The notes: generated by a model from the letters alone, not told the origin. 61,897 nt of DNA from Flavobacteriaceae bacterium (GCA_028284745.1 JANQRC010000004.1:1-61897), one strand, 5' to 3'; counted from the stretch's first letter, positions 35,589-45,083 are shown. Made by a program: numbers and translations.

Positions 35589-36241
35589 ATGTTCAGATAA
35601 CGATTCAGATAGTCCGAGCGCTCTCGAAGGTCTTTCAGATACAGGTCGTCTTCAACGCCCGATACGATCTCATAGCTGTAGCGTCTGAAGGTCTGTATGA
35701 TCTCACCAAGGCCTGAGCTGGCTATTTTTATGGTGAGCTGCACAACTTCGCCTCGTGTCTCAGAGATGAAGGCGCCCAACATTCGGCCATTGTTAGACTC
35801 TACGATTTGCGAGACTTCGCTAAACGAATGATCTTTGATGCCCTTCTCGACAACGACGATGCCACCAGGTTCATTGAAAAATGGGGTTTCACTGAAGACC
35901 CCAAGAATTTCACTCAGCTCGTAGTAACCCAAATAACGGTCGTTCTCATCTAGTACGGGCATTACTGTGGTCTCGTTCTGTGCGAAGGTCTCCAAGACAT
36001 CTAGCCACAACATGCTATCCCTTACAAAGAAGTGGTCTAGGGCAAATCGATAGTCGTTTACGGGCTTTTCAGATTCGAAACCTTGCACATCATCTTCACT
36101 CAACATGCCTATCAGTTCATGGTCGCTTACGATCGGAATATGAGAAAAGGTAAGATCTTTGAAGAGCATCTGTGCAAACTCGACCGGATCGTTCGGCGAG
36201 AGCGGATGAATTTCTTTAGTGATGTACTGGGTAATGTTCAT
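35585..36241 (-). CDS. CBS-domain protein with C-terminal ACT-like domain
   Basis: A 218-residue soluble protein. Two CBS motifs lie at residues 5-55 (FSHIPIVSDHELIGMLSEDD) and 65-130 (TTVMPVLDENDRYLGYYELS), which usually bind adenylates as a sensing module. A C-terminal alpha/beta segment (GIVVVEKGIKDHSFSEVSQI ...) resembles an ACT-like regulatory domain. First gene of the block with nadK, to whose start it is coupled; a link to NADP supply is possible but only inferred. Confidence 0.85.
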   Translation of the reverse strand: MNITQYITKEIHPLSPNDPVEFAQMLFKDLTFSHIPIVSDHELIGMLSEDDVQGFESEKPVNDYRFALDHFFVRDSMLWLDVLETFAQNETTVMPVLDENDRYLGYYELSEILGVFSETPFFNEPGGIVVVEKGIKDHSFSEVSQIVESNNGRMLGAFISETRGEVVQLTIKIASSGLGEIIQTFRRYSYEIVSGVEDDLYLKDLRERSDYLNRYLNI

Positions 36242-36288
36242 ACATGGCGAAATTACTCAAAATGCGGCAATGTACTCGTTCTAGTTCG

Positions 36289-36296
36289 TAAATTTG
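36289..36296 (+). promoter_or_regulatory. -7 promoter box of pdxJ
   Basis: TAAATTTG matches TAnnTTTG, 25 nt before the ATG at 36322; no clear -33 element. Confidence 0.45.
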
Positions 36297-36321
36297 TGCT
36301 TCATTTTTAGTGAAAGACATC

Positions 36322-37035
36322 ATGACAAAACTCAGTGTCAACATCAACAAGGTGGCAACATTGCGAAACGCTCGCGGGGGCAATGTGCCCGATGTGGTGC
36401 AGGTGGCAAAGGATGTGCAGCGTTTCGGCGCACAAGGTGTTACGGTGCATCCGCGACCAGACGAGCGCCATATTCGGTACCAGGATGTGCGCGACCTGAA
36501 GGAAGTGGCTTGCACCGAATTCAATATCGAAGGAAATCCTGTCCCAAAATTTATCGACTTGGTGCTAGAAACTATGCCAACTCAGGTAACGCTGGTGCCC
36601 GATGGCCCCGACGCCATCACTTCAAATGCAGGGTGGGACACCTTGGAACATAAAGGCCTTCTTGTGGATGTTATTGAAGAATTCAAGCGAAATGACATCC
36701 GCACATCTATCTTTGTAGACCCCGTGCTGTCGATGATAGAAGGCGCCAAAGCAACGGGAACCGACCGCATCGAACTGTATACCGAAGCTTTTGCGAAAGG
36801 GTTTTCCGAAGGAAATAAAGAAGCCGTTAGACCCTACGCAGAAGCAGCCAAGCTTGCCAACGAGCTTGGTTTGGGAGTAAACGCGGGTCATGACCTAAGC
36901 CTGGATAACATCAAGTTCTTCAAGGAACATATCGAAGGACTTTTAGAGGTGTCTATTGGTCATGCGTTGATCTGCGAATCTATCTACTTGGGCATTGAGA
37001 ATGTGATCAACCTATATCTAAACAGATTGAGATGA
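36322..37035 (+). CDS. pdxJ: pyridoxine 5'-phosphate synthase
   Basis: A 237-residue PdxJ with the family N-terminus SVNINKVATLRNARGG and the HPRPDERHI motif, whose basic residues bind phosphate. It condenses 1-deoxyxylulose 5-phosphate and 3-amino-2-oxopropyl phosphate to PNP in the DXP-dependent vitamin B6 pathway. The ATG at 36322 is preferred over a GTG four codons upstream. Its stop overlaps the next gene's start by 4 bp. Confidence 0.95.
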   Translation: MTKLSVNINKVATLRNARGGNVPDVVQVAKDVQRFGAQGVTVHPRPDERHIRYQDVRDLKEVACTEFNIEGNPVPKFIDLVLETMPTQVTLVPDGPDAITSNAGWDTLEHKGLLVDVIEEFKRNDIRTSIFVDPVLSMIEGAKATGTDRIELYTEAFAKGFSEGNKEAVRPYAEAAKLANELGLGVNAGHDLSLDNIKFFKEHIEGLLEVSIGHALICESIYLGIENVINLYLNRLR

Positions 37036-37799
37036 CCCTGCATTCCAAGATCTTAGGTGAAGGCAAGCCCTTGGTCATTCTCCATGGCTTCTTAGGGATG
37101 TCTGACAATTGGAAGACACTAGGCGGGCAATTTGCACAACAAGGTTTTCAAGTGCATCTGGTAGACCAGCGCAATCACGGTAGAAGCTTTCATGCCACTG
37201 AGTTCAACTACAATGTGATGGCAGATGACCTTGCGGCCTATGTGGCAGGTCATCGCATCGAAAACGCGAACATTATTGGGCATTCCATGGGAGGGAAGAC
37301 AGCGATGCTTTTCGCAGTAAGCCATCCAGAGAATGTTGAAAAGCTCTTGGTGGCAGACATTTCTCCAAGGTATTACCCAACGCATCACGAAGACATTCTC
37401 AATGGGCTGAACAGCCTAGACTTCAACACCATAAGAAGTAGAGGCGAAGCAGATGAAGCCCTCTCAAAATATCTTTCAGACATGGGGACTAGGATGTTCT
37501 TGTTGAAGAACCTGCATTGGGAGACCAAAGAACGACTTGGCTTCCGAATGAACTTGCCAGTGCTTACGAAAGCGGTAGGAGAAGTGGGCGAGGCGCTTCC
37601 GCAAGGCGCTAAATTCGAAGGTGACACGCTGTTTGTCAAAGGTGGCAGGTCTAGCTATATCCAAGAAGAGGACCAATTACTTGTCAAGGGGCATTTTCCA
37701 CAGTCAACCATCGTTAACATGCCCAATGTGGGGCATTGGGTGCATGCCGAGGACCCGAAAGGATTTTTCAACATTGCCTCGGAATTCTTAGATTCATGA
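37032..37799 (+). CDS. alpha/beta-fold hydrolase (YbfF-like esterase)
   Basis: A 255-residue alpha/beta hydrolase. HGFLGMSDNWKTLG is the oxyanion-side signature, GHSMGGKTA holds the catalytic Ser, and GHWVHAEDP near the C-terminus holds the catalytic His. The pattern LVDQRNHGRSFH places it near YbfF-type acyl esterases. Substrate unknown. Coupled to pdxJ by a 4-bp overlap. Confidence 0.88.
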   Translation: MTLHSKILGEGKPLVILHGFLGMSDNWKTLGGQFAQQGFQVHLVDQRNHGRSFHATEFNYNVMADDLAAYVAGHRIENANIIGHSMGGKTAMLFAVSHPENVEKLLVADISPRYYPTHHEDILNGLNSLDFNTIRSRGEADEALSKYLSDMGTRMFLLKNLHWETKERLGFRMNLPVLTKAVGEVGEALPQGAKFEGDTLFVKGGRSSYIQEEDQLLVKGHFPQSTIVNMPNVGHWVHAEDPKGFFNIASEFLDS

Positions 37800-37834
37800 A
37801 CTTTTCAACACATAAACACATAAACTTTATTATC

Positions 37835-38182
37835 ATGAAATTCATCTTAAAATTCTTCATCACAGCCCTCATCGTCTTTGGGCTTGCTCATGTTTTGCCA
37901 GGTGTTTCGGTAGATGGCTACCTGACAGCGCTGATCGTTGCTGCCGTACTAGGGGTCCTGAACCTCATCGCTAGACCTATCCTGGTGCTACTCACGCTGC
38001 CGATCACAGTGATCACGCTAGGATTGTTTTTACTGGTGATCAATGGCTTGCTCATTCTTCTTTGTAGCAAGCTGATCAGTGGCTTTTCGGTCTCTAGCAT
38101 ATGGTGGGCCATTTTGTTCAGCCTGCTGCTCTCGATTGGGCAATCCATCCTTTTTTCATTGTTGAAGAAGGATAAGAAATGA
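37835..38182 (+). CDS. small membrane protein, phage-holin-4 family (YvlD-like)
   Basis: A 115-residue protein with four predicted membrane helices; the conserved VLNLIARPILVLLTLPITVITLG segment places it in Phage_holin_4_2 (YvlD). Despite the family name it is a common chromosomal membrane protein and nothing phage-like surrounds it. Function unknown. The ATG at 37835 is chosen because upstream starts lie inside the hydrolase gene. Confidence 0.8.
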   Translation: MKFILKFFITALIVFGLAHVLPGVSVDGYLTALIVAAVLGVLNLIARPILVLLTLPITVITLGLFLLVINGLLILLCSKLISGFSVSSIWWAILFSLLLSIGQSILFSLLKKDKK

Positions 38183-38204
38183 CTGAAAGCCAATCGTTAA
38201 AAAG

Positions 38205-38235
38205 TTGTCTGACGTACTGAAAAAGTGTACTTTTG
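38205..38235 (+). promoter_or_regulatory. promoter of tig
   Basis: TTG at 38205-38207 and TACTTTTG at 38228-38235 are separated by 20 nt. The predicted transcript starts near 38241, about 32 nt before the ATG at 38273. Confidence 0.7.
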
Positions 38236-38272
38236 CAAGCCAAAATTTCAGTGCAAACACAAGTTCAAGCGA

Positions 38273-39595
38273 ATGAATATTACAAGAGAAAACATCGATG
38301 CGTTGAATGCCGTGGTCAAAGTAGACATTGCCAAGGCAGATTACGAGAACAAGGTAAACGAGATCCTTAACAACTACCGAAAGAGCGCTAACATCCCCGG
38401 TTTTAGAAAAGGACACGTGCCGATGGGCCTAGTGCGCAAGCAATATGGCAAGGCGGTATTGGTCGATGAGGTAAATAAGCTTATCCAAGAATCCTTGAAC
38501 AACTATCTGGTAGAAGAAAAGCTAGATGTACTTGGCAATCCGCTTCCAAAAGTGCAGGACGATTTCAATTGGGATGCTGAAGAATTCTCTTTTGAATTTG
38601 AGCTAGGCCTTGCACCAGAGATCAAGGTGGACCTAAAAAGCAAAAGAGCCATCACGCACTATAAGATCGTTGCTGATAAGAAGATGTTGGATGAGCAGGT
38701 CGAAAACGTACAAAAACGTTATGGAAAGCTCGTTTCTAAAGATACTGTCGAAGCTGGTGTAGAGGTGACAGGAACCTTCAAGAACGAAGAAAAGGCGATC
38801 GATGCCGGCGCAACGTTTTCGCTCGATAAGTTGAAGGGAAAGAAGAACGAAAAGGCATTTCTAGGTAAGAAAGTAGGTGATGTGATCACATTGAACACCA
38901 AAGGAATGTTCAACGATGACCATGACCTGATGCACTTCTTGAAAGTATCGCACGATGAAGCACATGGTCTAGATATTGAAGTAACTTTTGAGATCACGGA
39001 GATCAACGAGCGAGCGTTGGCAGACCTAGACCAGGAGTTGTTCGACAAACTGTTTGGCGAAGGACAGGTAAAATCGGTTACAGCATTGAGAGACCGCTTC
39101 AAGACGGATGCTGAGCGTCAGTTTGTGCAGCAATCGGATCAAAAATTATTGAACGATATCACCGAATACCTCATCGAGAACACAAAGTTCGATCTTCCGG
39201 CCGAGTTCTTGAAGAAGTGGATCAAGAATTCAGGAGAAGGACCATTGACAGAGGACCAGGTTAGCGAAGAATGGGAAAAGTCAGAGAAGGGACTTCGTTA
39301 TCAATTGATCGAAGGTCAATTGATGAAGGACAATGGCATTGAGATCAATTTCGAAGACCTTAAAGATCATGCTAAGCAAATAGTGCGTGGTCAGATGGCA
39401 CAGTTCGGTCAGTTGGACCCCTCTGATGAAGAGCTTGAAGGTATTGCTGCTAGAGTGCTTTCTAACCAAGAAGAGGCACGCAGACTTTCTGAGCAAGTAG
39501 TGAGCCAAAAACTTCTTCAGCTCTATAAAGAAAAAGCAAATCTCAAGGAGAAGGAGGTCACTTACGAAGCTTTTGTTAAAGAAGTGTACAGCTAG
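38273..39595 (+). CDS. tig: trigger factor
   Basis: A 440-residue ribosome-associated chaperone. The N-terminal ribosome-binding domain includes NIPGFRKGHVPMGLVRKQYG, a close match to the GFRxGxxP signature. The peptidyl-prolyl isomerase domain is the diverged type seen in this phylum (GTFKNEEKAIDAGATFSL), and the C-terminal chaperone arms are long and charged. It binds nascent chains at the exit tunnel. The start at 38273 follows its promoter; the upstream in-frame start at 38225 lies inside the -7 box. Precedes clpP and clpX, the usual order. Confidence 0.93.
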   Translation: MNITRENIDALNAVVKVDIAKADYENKVNEILNNYRKSANIPGFRKGHVPMGLVRKQYGKAVLVDEVNKLIQESLNNYLVEEKLDVLGNPLPKVQDDFNWDAEEFSFEFELGLAPEIKVDLKSKRAITHYKIVADKKMLDEQVENVQKRYGKLVSKDTVEAGVEVTGTFKNEEKAIDAGATFSLDKLKGKKNEKAFLGKKVGDVITLNTKGMFNDDHDLMHFLKVSHDEAHGLDIEVTFEITEINERALADLDQELFDKLFGEGQVKSVTALRDRFKTDAERQFVQQSDQKLLNDITEYLIENTKFDLPAEFLKKWIKNSGEGPLTEDQVSEEWEKSEKGLRYQLIEGQLMKDNGIEINFEDLKDHAKQIVRGQMAQFGQLDPSDEELEGIAARVLSNQEEARRLSEQVVSQKLLQLYKEKANLKEKEVTYEAFVKEVYS

Positions 39596-39617
39596 GACCC
39601 TTCCCCGAGAAAATAGT

Positions 39618-39625
39618 TATCTTTG
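39618..39625 (+). promoter_or_regulatory. -7-like box before clpP, adjoining the tig terminator
   Basis: TATCTTTG is a perfect TAnnTTTG match just before the hairpin at 39627. A transcript from it would begin at about 39630, inside the 5' arm of the stem, so the new RNA would lack part of the terminator. No good -33 element precedes it. Confidence 0.4.
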
Positions 39626-39626
39626 G

Positions 39627-39658
39627 ACGTTGACTTCTGATCGAGGTCAACGTTTTTT
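39627..39658 (+). terminator. intrinsic terminator of tig
   Basis: ACGTTGACTTC (39627-39637) pairs with GAGGTCAACGT (39643-39653), with one G-U pair and a 5-nt loop, and is followed by six T. Confidence 0.85.
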
Positions 39659-39687
39659 CATTTGTAATAAATTAAGAATACGAATTG

Positions 39688-40365
39688 ATGGATTACGGAA
39701 AAGAATTCAAGAAATACGCTACAGGACGTCATGGGGTCAGCAGCATGCATTATGAGCAGATGGTCAGTGCCATGTATCCGGTAGGGCTTACCCCAAATAT
39801 TATCGAAGAACGCCAAATGAACGCTGTGGCGATGGACGTCTTCTCTCGTCTGATGATGGACCGTATCATCTTCATGGGAACAGCGATCAACGACCAGGTG
39901 GCCAATATCATTCAAGCGCAATTATTGTTCTTGGCTAGTGTAGATGCGTCAAAAGACATCAGCATTTATATAAATTCACCAGGCGGTAGTGTCTACGCTG
40001 GCCTAGGTATTTACGATACGATGCAATTCATTAAGCCAGATGTGGCCACGATCTGTACAGGTATGGCCGCTTCGATGGGAGCCGTATTACTTTGTGCTGG
40101 CGAAAAGGGCAAGCGTTCTGGGCTTCCGCACTCTAGAGTAATGATACACCAGCCTTTGGGTGGCGCGCAGGGCCAAGCATCTGATATCGAGATCACGGCG
40201 CGTGAGATATTGAAGCTGAAAGAAGAGCTGTATCAGATCATTGCAAAGCATTCAGGTCAGAAATACGACAAGGTGTACGAAGACAGTGACCGCGACTATT
40301 GGATGAAGGCAGACGAGGCCAAGGCTTATGGAATGATAGACGAGGTGTTGGTAAGAGAATCATAA
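39688..40365 (+). CDS. clpP: ATP-dependent Clp protease proteolytic subunit
   Basis: A 225-residue ClpP. The catalytic Ser is in [11 protein letters not shown] and the His in MIHQPLGG; the Asp lies in the SDRDYWM-region context near the C-terminus. [19 protein letters not shown] is the family signature. It forms the tetradecameric barrel that degrades substrates unfolded by ClpX, encoded 3 nt downstream. The ATG at 39688 is preferred over a TTG one codon earlier. Confidence 0.96.
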   Translation: MDYGKEFKKYATGRHGVSSMHYEQMVSAMYPVGLTPNIIEERQMNAVAMDVFSRLMMDRIIFMGTAINDQVANIIQAQLLFLASVDASKDISIYINSPGGSVYAGLGIYDTMQFIKPDVATICTGMAASMGAVLLCAGEKGKRSGLPHSRVMIHQPLGGAQGQASDIEITAREILKLKEELYQIIAKHSGQKYDKVYEDSDRDYWMKADEAKAYGMIDEVLVRES

Positions 40366-40367
40366 TA

Positions 40368-41600
40368 ATGGCAAAAGAAGAATTACAGTGTTCCTTCTGC
40401 GGAAGAAAAAAATCGGAGACCAACCTGCTCATCGCAGGCTTGGACGCACATATCTGCGACCGATGTATTGAGCAGGCCTATGGGATCGTGCTAGAAGAAT
40501 CGAAGCAGAAAAAGACCACTGAACTTTCTGAAGAATTAGAATTGAAGCGTCCGATGGAGATCAAGGCGTTCCTGGACCAATTCATCATTGGGCAAGAATA
40601 CACCAAGAAGGTGATGTCTGTTGCGGTCTACAATCACTACAAACGATTGCTGCAGGAGCCCAAGGCCGATGATATTGAGATTCAGAAAAGTAATATCATC
40701 ATCGTAGGCGAAACAGGCACAGGAAAGACCTTGATGGCCAAGACTGTCGCCCGAATGTTAAATGTACCGTTGGCCATTGTAGATGCCACGGTGCTTACCG
40801 AAGCAGGTTATGTAGGCGAAGATGTAGAAAGCATTCTGACGCGTTTGCTACAAGCTGCTGACTATGACCTGGAAAAGGCACAGCGAGGCATCGTCTTTAT
40901 CGACGAGATCGATAAGATCGCCCGCAAGAGCGACAACCCTTCGATCACGCGCGATGTGTCTGGCGAAGGTGTGCAGCAAGCTTTGCTGAAACTTCTTGAA
41001 GGAACGGTTGTCAACGTACCACCAAAAGGTGGAAGAAAACATCCGGACCAGAAGTTCATTGAGGTAAATACCGAGAATATCCTGTTTATCGCTGGTGGTG
41101 CTTTTGACGGCATCAATAAGGTCATATCACGACGTTTGAACATGCAGGCGATTGGCTACAGTGCTTCACTCAAGGACGAAGGGGTCGATCAAGACAATAT
41201 CTTGCAGTATATTATTCCGAAGGATTTAAAAGAATTTGGACTGATACCGGAGATCATCGGTCGTTTACCAGTGTTGACGTATATGAATCCGTTAGATGCC
41301 AACACGCTCCGGGCCATCCTTACCGAACCTAAGAATGCCATCATCAAGCAATACGAAAAGCTGTTCGAGATGGACGGTATCAAGTTCTCTATCACTGAAG
41401 GAGCTTTAGAGTACATCGTTGAAAAGGCCGTCGAATACAAGTTGGGGGCCCGTGGGCTACGTTCGTTGTGTGAAGCCATCCTTACGGATGCCATGTTCGA
41501 GATGCCTGGCAATGGTGAGAAATCGCTAAAGGTTACCAAGGCCTATGCAGAGAACAAACTGACCAAGGATGCCATCAAAAAACTGAAGGCAGTTTCATAG
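40368..41600 (+). CDS. clpX: ATP-dependent Clp protease ATP-binding subunit ClpX
   Basis: A 410-residue ClpX. The N-terminal zinc-binding domain has CSFC and CDRC pairs (Cys8, 11, 30, 33). Walker A is GETGTGKT, Walker [11 protein letters not shown], and the pore/RKH region [16 protein letters not shown] and the KYVGEDVES-type sequence GYVGEDVES are present. It unfolds substrates and feeds them to ClpP. It starts 2 nt after the clpP stop. Confidence 0.96.
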   Translation: MAKEELQCSFCGRKKSETNLLIAGLDAHICDRCIEQAYGIVLEESKQKKTTELSEELELKRPMEIKAFLDQFIIGQEYTKKVMSVAVYNHYKRLLQEPKADDIEIQKSNIIIVGETGTGKTLMAKTVARMLNVPLAIVDATVLTEAGYVGEDVESILTRLLQAADYDLEKAQRGIVFIDEIDKIARKSDNPSITRDVSGEGVQQALLKLLEGTVVNVPPKGGRKHPDQKFIEVNTENILFIAGGAFDGINKVISRRLNMQAIGYSASLKDEGVDQDNILQYIIPKDLKEFGLIPEIIGRLPVLTYMNPLDANTLRAILTEPKNAIIKQYEKLFEMDGIKFSITEGALEYIVEKAVEYKLGARGLRSLCEAILTDAMFEMPGNGEKSLKVTKAYAENKLTKDAIKKLKAVS

Positions 41601-41678
41601 ATAGCTCAAAAGCCCGAGCGTTATTTCTGTCCCTAGCAGAGGGAAATGCACTTTGATCAAGGCAAGATACTTGTGTTT

Positions 41679-41695
41679 CCTCTCCTTGGGAGAGG
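41679..41695. repeat. palindromic intergenic repeat remnant
   Basis: CCTCTCC (41679-41685) pairs with GGAGAGG (41689-41695) around a TTG loop and is followed by GTCAAGTGAGGGC. The style resembles dispersed intergenic repeats of Bacteroidota; a similar palindrome lies at 58171-58188. It is not a terminator because no T tract follows. Confidence 0.45.
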
Positions 41696-41716
41696 GTCAA
41701 GTGAGGGCAAATGAAA

Positions 41717-41755
41717 TAAAAAGCCCACGGGAATCCCAGTGGCCTTCTTATTTTT
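41717..41755. terminator. bidirectional terminator between clpX and the OmpA/PD40 gene
   Basis: CCACGGG (41725-41731) pairs with CCC-A-GTGG (41735-41742) with one bulged A. An A-rich run precedes it and a T-rich run follows, so it can stop transcripts from either side. Confidence 0.65.
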
Positions 41756-41794
41756 GGTTGTTGACCAATAAGCGTGTTGATCTCGCCTAGTGTA

Positions 41795-43429
41795 CTACAT
41801 ATTTAGGATTACGAATTCAACTCTCCTGTTAAGTTGGTGTTGGTTCTCAGAACAGCCTTTGCTGCATGATTGCAGTGGTTGAGATTCTCCGAACCCATGT
41901 GAAATGATACGGTCTTTAGAAATGCCTTTCGACAATAGGTATTTCATGGTCGAAGCGGCACGCTTGTCAGACAGTGCCTGATTGTAGTTGTCCGAACCTC
42001 TATCATCGGTATGTGCATTCACCTCAATGTTCATTAAAGGATATTCTTGAAGCACTTTGACTACTTTGTTCAATGCCAACTCAGATTCTGCCCTAAGATT
42101 CCATTTGTCAAAATCAAAGTAGATCTTTTCAATATCGATCATTAACTTATCGTCTTTTTTCACGATCTCTGCTTCTGTCTGTGTCAATTCGATCTTCTCG
42201 TTGAAGGTATATTGCTCACCTCTATCGGATTCAAAGAAGGTGGTCTCATCCTCGTAACCGTCTTTGAAAGTCTCAAGCGTATAAATGTTATATGGAGTGA
42301 TGGGTATTGCGATCATTCCATTTTCGTCACAGGTGAGGGTATGTAACACGCGCTCATATGCATCCTTCACAACTACCTCGGCATTTGGTAAGGGCAATTG
42401 CGATTGCTTTTCCACGACCTGCGCTTCCATCTTCTGCTCGATCTTCTTTCTCTTGAAGTGGTAGATGTCGTTGCCGCCTTTGCCGCCTTCTCTGTCCGAG
42501 GTAAAGAACCCAGTGTTGGTCAGGTCCATCATGAAGGCAAAATCGTTAGCAACACTATTGATAGAACTTCCCATGTTCACAGGGAAGTTATACTTGCCGT
42601 CAGCGATCTTACTCTCAAAGATATCTAACGCACCCATGCTATAGTGGCCGTTTGATGAAAAGTATAGTGCGCTGTCGTCAGGCAACAAGTATGGATAGAG
42701 CTCGTCTTTGGTAGTGTTGATGTTCTTCCCAAGATTGATCGGCTTGGAATAGCTGCCATCATCATTGATGTTCACCTTGAAGATATCATAACCACCTATA
42801 GTGCCAGGGCGGTTGGAAGAGAAGTACAAGGTCTTCTCGTTTCTTGCTAGGAAAGGATTTTCGATAGAATAGCCATCCATGTTAAACGGAAGCGTTTCTA
42901 TGTCGCTCCATTTGTAATCTTTAAGCTCGGCCCTGTAGATCTTTAGATTGTGATCTTCCTCTTCGTCGCTTCGGGTGAAATAGATGACGGTCTGGTCCTT
43001 GTTGAACGTAGCATCGCCTTCGTGCTCTTCGATGGTGTTCAAAATACGAGAGAAAACCTGAGATCTTTGCGCTTCGCCATGAAAGTCGATCTCTGCACAG
43101 TACAGGTCTTCAAAACCTTCATTGGTCTTTACATCTTTCTTGGCAAAGAGGGCTCCGATCTTTTTAGAGGAAACGTAGACCAATTTGTTCATGAAGAAAG
43201 CCGTACCATGTTCTGAATACTTGGTATTCACTTCTAGACTTCTAACATTGTATTTGAAACCGTTAGGGTCTAGCTCGCGAATGACCTCTTTGAATTCTTC
43301 AGGATGGGTAGTGGCATATTCGTCCAGATAGGCCTCTTCTCCGAAGTTAGGTCCATTGAATTGTGCAAGAGTAGGTGTGATTGAGAAGGCCATCGCCAGG
43401 GGCACAGCAATGAGTTTTAGAAATCTCAT
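41795..43429 (-). CDS. OmpA-family protein with PD40 propeller and CarboxypepD-like domain
   Basis: A 544-residue secreted protein. Signal peptide ends TPTLAQ. A PD40/WD40-like beta-propeller covers about residues 60-330 (repeats such as TLYFSSNRPGTIGGYDIFKV and ALYFSSNGHYSMGALDIFES), then a CarboxypepD_reg-like domain (about 335-410), then the OmpA peptidoglycan-binding domain (VNAHTDDRGSDNYNQALSDKRA, FGESQP, NRRVEFVI). The plan recalls PorE of the type IX secretion system but lacks its N-terminal TPR, so I do not call it PorE. It would link the outer membrane to peptidoglycan. Confidence 0.9.
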   Translation of the reverse strand: MRFLKLIAVPLAMAFSITPTLAQFNGPNFGEEAYLDEYATTHPEEFKEVIRELDPNGFKYNVRSLEVNTKYSEHGTAFFMNKLVYVSSKKIGALFAKKDVKTNEGFEDLYCAEIDFHGEAQRSQVFSRILNTIEEHEGDATFNKDQTVIYFTRSDEEEDHNLKIYRAELKDYKWSDIETLPFNMDGYSIENPFLARNEKTLYFSSNRPGTIGGYDIFKVNINDDGSYSKPINLGKNINTTKDELYPYLLPDDSALYFSSNGHYSMGALDIFESKIADGKYNFPVNMGSSINSVANDFAFMMDLTNTGFFTSDREGGKGGNDIYHFKRKKIEQKMEAQVVEKQSQLPLPNAEVVVKDAYERVLHTLTCDENGMIAIPITPYNIYTLETFKDGYEDETTFFESDRGEQYTFNEKIELTQTEAEIVKKDDKLMIDIEKIYFDFDKWNLRAESELALNKVVKVLQEYPLMNIEVNAHTDDRGSDNYNQALSDKRAASTMKYLLSKGISKDRIISHGFGESQPLQSCSKGCSENQHQLNRRVEFVILNM

Positions 43430-43466
43430 CAGAAAAAGTGGTTATCGATTAATAGTTTGGTTATTG

Positions 43467-43474
43467 CAAATCTA
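43467..43474 (-). promoter_or_regulatory. -7 promoter box of the OmpA/PD40 gene
   Basis: The complement reads TAGATTTG, a match to TAnnTTTG, 37 nt before the ATG at 43429; no clear -33 element. Confidence 0.4.
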
Positions 43475-43545
43475 TAGGAATCATAGATGAATGGCTATTT
43501 TCATAGATAAATCGATAGTATGATCGATGAAATGCAAAGTATTTT

Positions 43546-45075
43546 TCAGAAATGCTGCTTTTGTGGGTTCATACTCAAAAGTTCCTCCAGATGATTCCGG
43601 TCGTTAGAAAGTCGTGGTATCTTATGTTGGCCACCCAGCTTGCCCTTGTTTTTTAGCCAGTCGTAAAAAAGGTTTGGGCGCGCATCGTGCACTTTGGGTC
43701 GTGTAAGCGTCATATTGTTCTTTCGCTTGGCCTCATAATCAGAATTGACCGATTGTAAAGCTTTGTCGAAGACTTGTGTGAATTGGGTGAGGTCGGCAGG
43801 CTTTTTCCTGAATTCGATCAACCATTCGTGGGCACCTTTTTCCTTGCCGCTCATAAAGATGGGTGCTGCTGTATAGTCTGCTATTTCGGCTTCAGTGCGA
43901 CGACATGCCTCTTTCAGTGCGTGCTCTGCATTTTCGATGATCAGCTCTTCTCCAAAGGCATTGATAAAGTGTTTTGTGCGCCCAGATACTTTAATGCGAT
44001 AGGGATCGGTTGATGTAAAGCGTACGGTGTCGCCGATCATATAGCGCCAAAGACCTGCATTGGTAGTGATCACCACCGCGTAGTTCTTGCCTATCTCAAC
44101 TTCAGACAGCGGTACGATTCTTTCTTGTTCAGTGCCTCCGCCACTCATGGGAATGAATTCATAGAAAATACCATAGTCAAGCATCAACAACAGTTCTTTG
44201 TTGTCGTTGGTATCCTGAATGGCGAAGAAACCTTCCGAGGCATTGTAGATCTCGTAATACTTGAAATCTTTCCTTGGCAAAAGTCGTTCGTATTGATCGA
44301 TGTATGGGTCAAAACTAACGCCCCCGTGAAAATACACTTCCAGCATTGGCCAAATTTCCAGAACGTTCCCTTTGCCAGTTTGCTCTAGCACGGTGTTCAG
44401 CAAGGTAAGCATCCAAGAGGGTACTCCAGCCAGGCTGGTCACCTTCTCATGCACAGTCTCTGTGACGATGGCTTTCATTTTGGTCTCCCAATCGCTCATC
44501 AGTGAGACATCATTGCTGGGAGTGCTGCTGAACTCTGCCCAAAAGGGCATGTTATCTATTAAGATTGCGGAAAGGTCGCCGTACACGGTGCCATTGTCTC
44601 GGTATAGTTCTTTGCTTCCGCCAAGGCGCAATCCCTTGCCAGTAAAGAGTTTCGATTCTTCGTTGTTGTTCAGGTATACGCATAGAAGGTCTTTGCTGCC
44701 TGCATAATGGCAGTCTTCTAACGAAGCTTCGCTTACAGGGATGAACTTGCTCTTCGAGCTGGTTGTGCCACTAGACTTTGCAAACCATTTGATGGGTGAT
44801 GGCCAAAAGATATTTTCTTCACCTTTACGACTTCGCTCAATATCGGGTTCCATAGCTTCATAAGTGATGATGGGAACTCTTTGGGCAAACTCGGTGTAAC
44901 TCTTCATGTTCTGAAAGTCGAAGTGCTTGCCGACCTCTGTATTCTTAGCTTTTTGGATCAGTTTTAGCAAGAGCTCGTTCTGCACCTCATTCGGATATTT
45001 GAGGAACAATTCCATCTGGTGGATGCGCTTCTTTAGAAACCAAGAAGCAATGGAATTGACAAGCGGTATTGGCAT
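43546..45075 (-). CDS. GH3-like acyl-adenylating enzyme
   Basis: A 509-residue protein of the GH3 fold: SSGTTSSKSKFIPVSE is the ATP/AMP-binding loop, YNASEGFFA the second adenylation motif, and YRIKVSGRTKHFINAFGEELI the crossover region. Plant GH3 enzymes adenylate acids such as indole-3-acetate and join them to amino acids; bacterial copies are of unknown substrate, and hormone chemistry should not be inferred. The ATG at 45075 fits the family start. It is divergent from the DUF2797 gene, from which it is 46 nt apart. Confidence 0.88.
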   Translation of the reverse strand: MPIPLVNSIASWFLKKRIHQMELFLKYPNEVQNELLLKLIQKAKNTEVGKHFDFQNMKSYTEFAQRVPIITYEAMEPDIERSRKGEENIFWPSPIKWFAKSSGTTSSKSKFIPVSEASLEDCHYAGSKDLLCVYLNNNEESKLFTGKGLRLGGSKELYRDNGTVYGDLSAILIDNMPFWAEFSSTPSNDVSLMSDWETKMKAIVTETVHEKVTSLAGVPSWMLTLLNTVLEQTGKGNVLEIWPMLEVYFHGGVSFDPYIDQYERLLPRKDFKYYEIYNASEGFFAIQDTNDNKELLLMLDYGIFYEFIPMSGGGTEQERIVPLSEVEIGKNYAVVITTNAGLWRYMIGDTVRFTSTDPYRIKVSGRTKHFINAFGEELIIENAEHALKEACRRTEAEIADYTAAPIFMSGKEKGAHEWLIEFRKKPADLTQFTQVFDKALQSVNSDYEAKRKNNMTLTRPKVHDARPNLFYDWLKNKGKLGGQHKIPRLSNDRNHLEELLSMNPQKQHF

Positions 45076-45083
45076 ATTTAGGT

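Noticed and set aside
37835-38182. The phage-holin-family gene as part of a prophage
   Set aside because: Only one such gene is present, with core genes on both sides and no phage structural, integrase or lysis genes. The family name is historical.
41795-43429. The OmpA/PD40 protein as PorE of the type IX secretion system
   Set aside because: The propeller, CarboxypepD-like and OmpA parts fit, but the N-terminal TPR region expected in PorE is missing and no other por genes are adjacent.
43546-45075. The GH3-like protein as a plant-hormone enzyme
   Set aside because: Substrate residues cannot be judged, and the bacterial GH3 group is broad. Only adenylating fold membership is supported.
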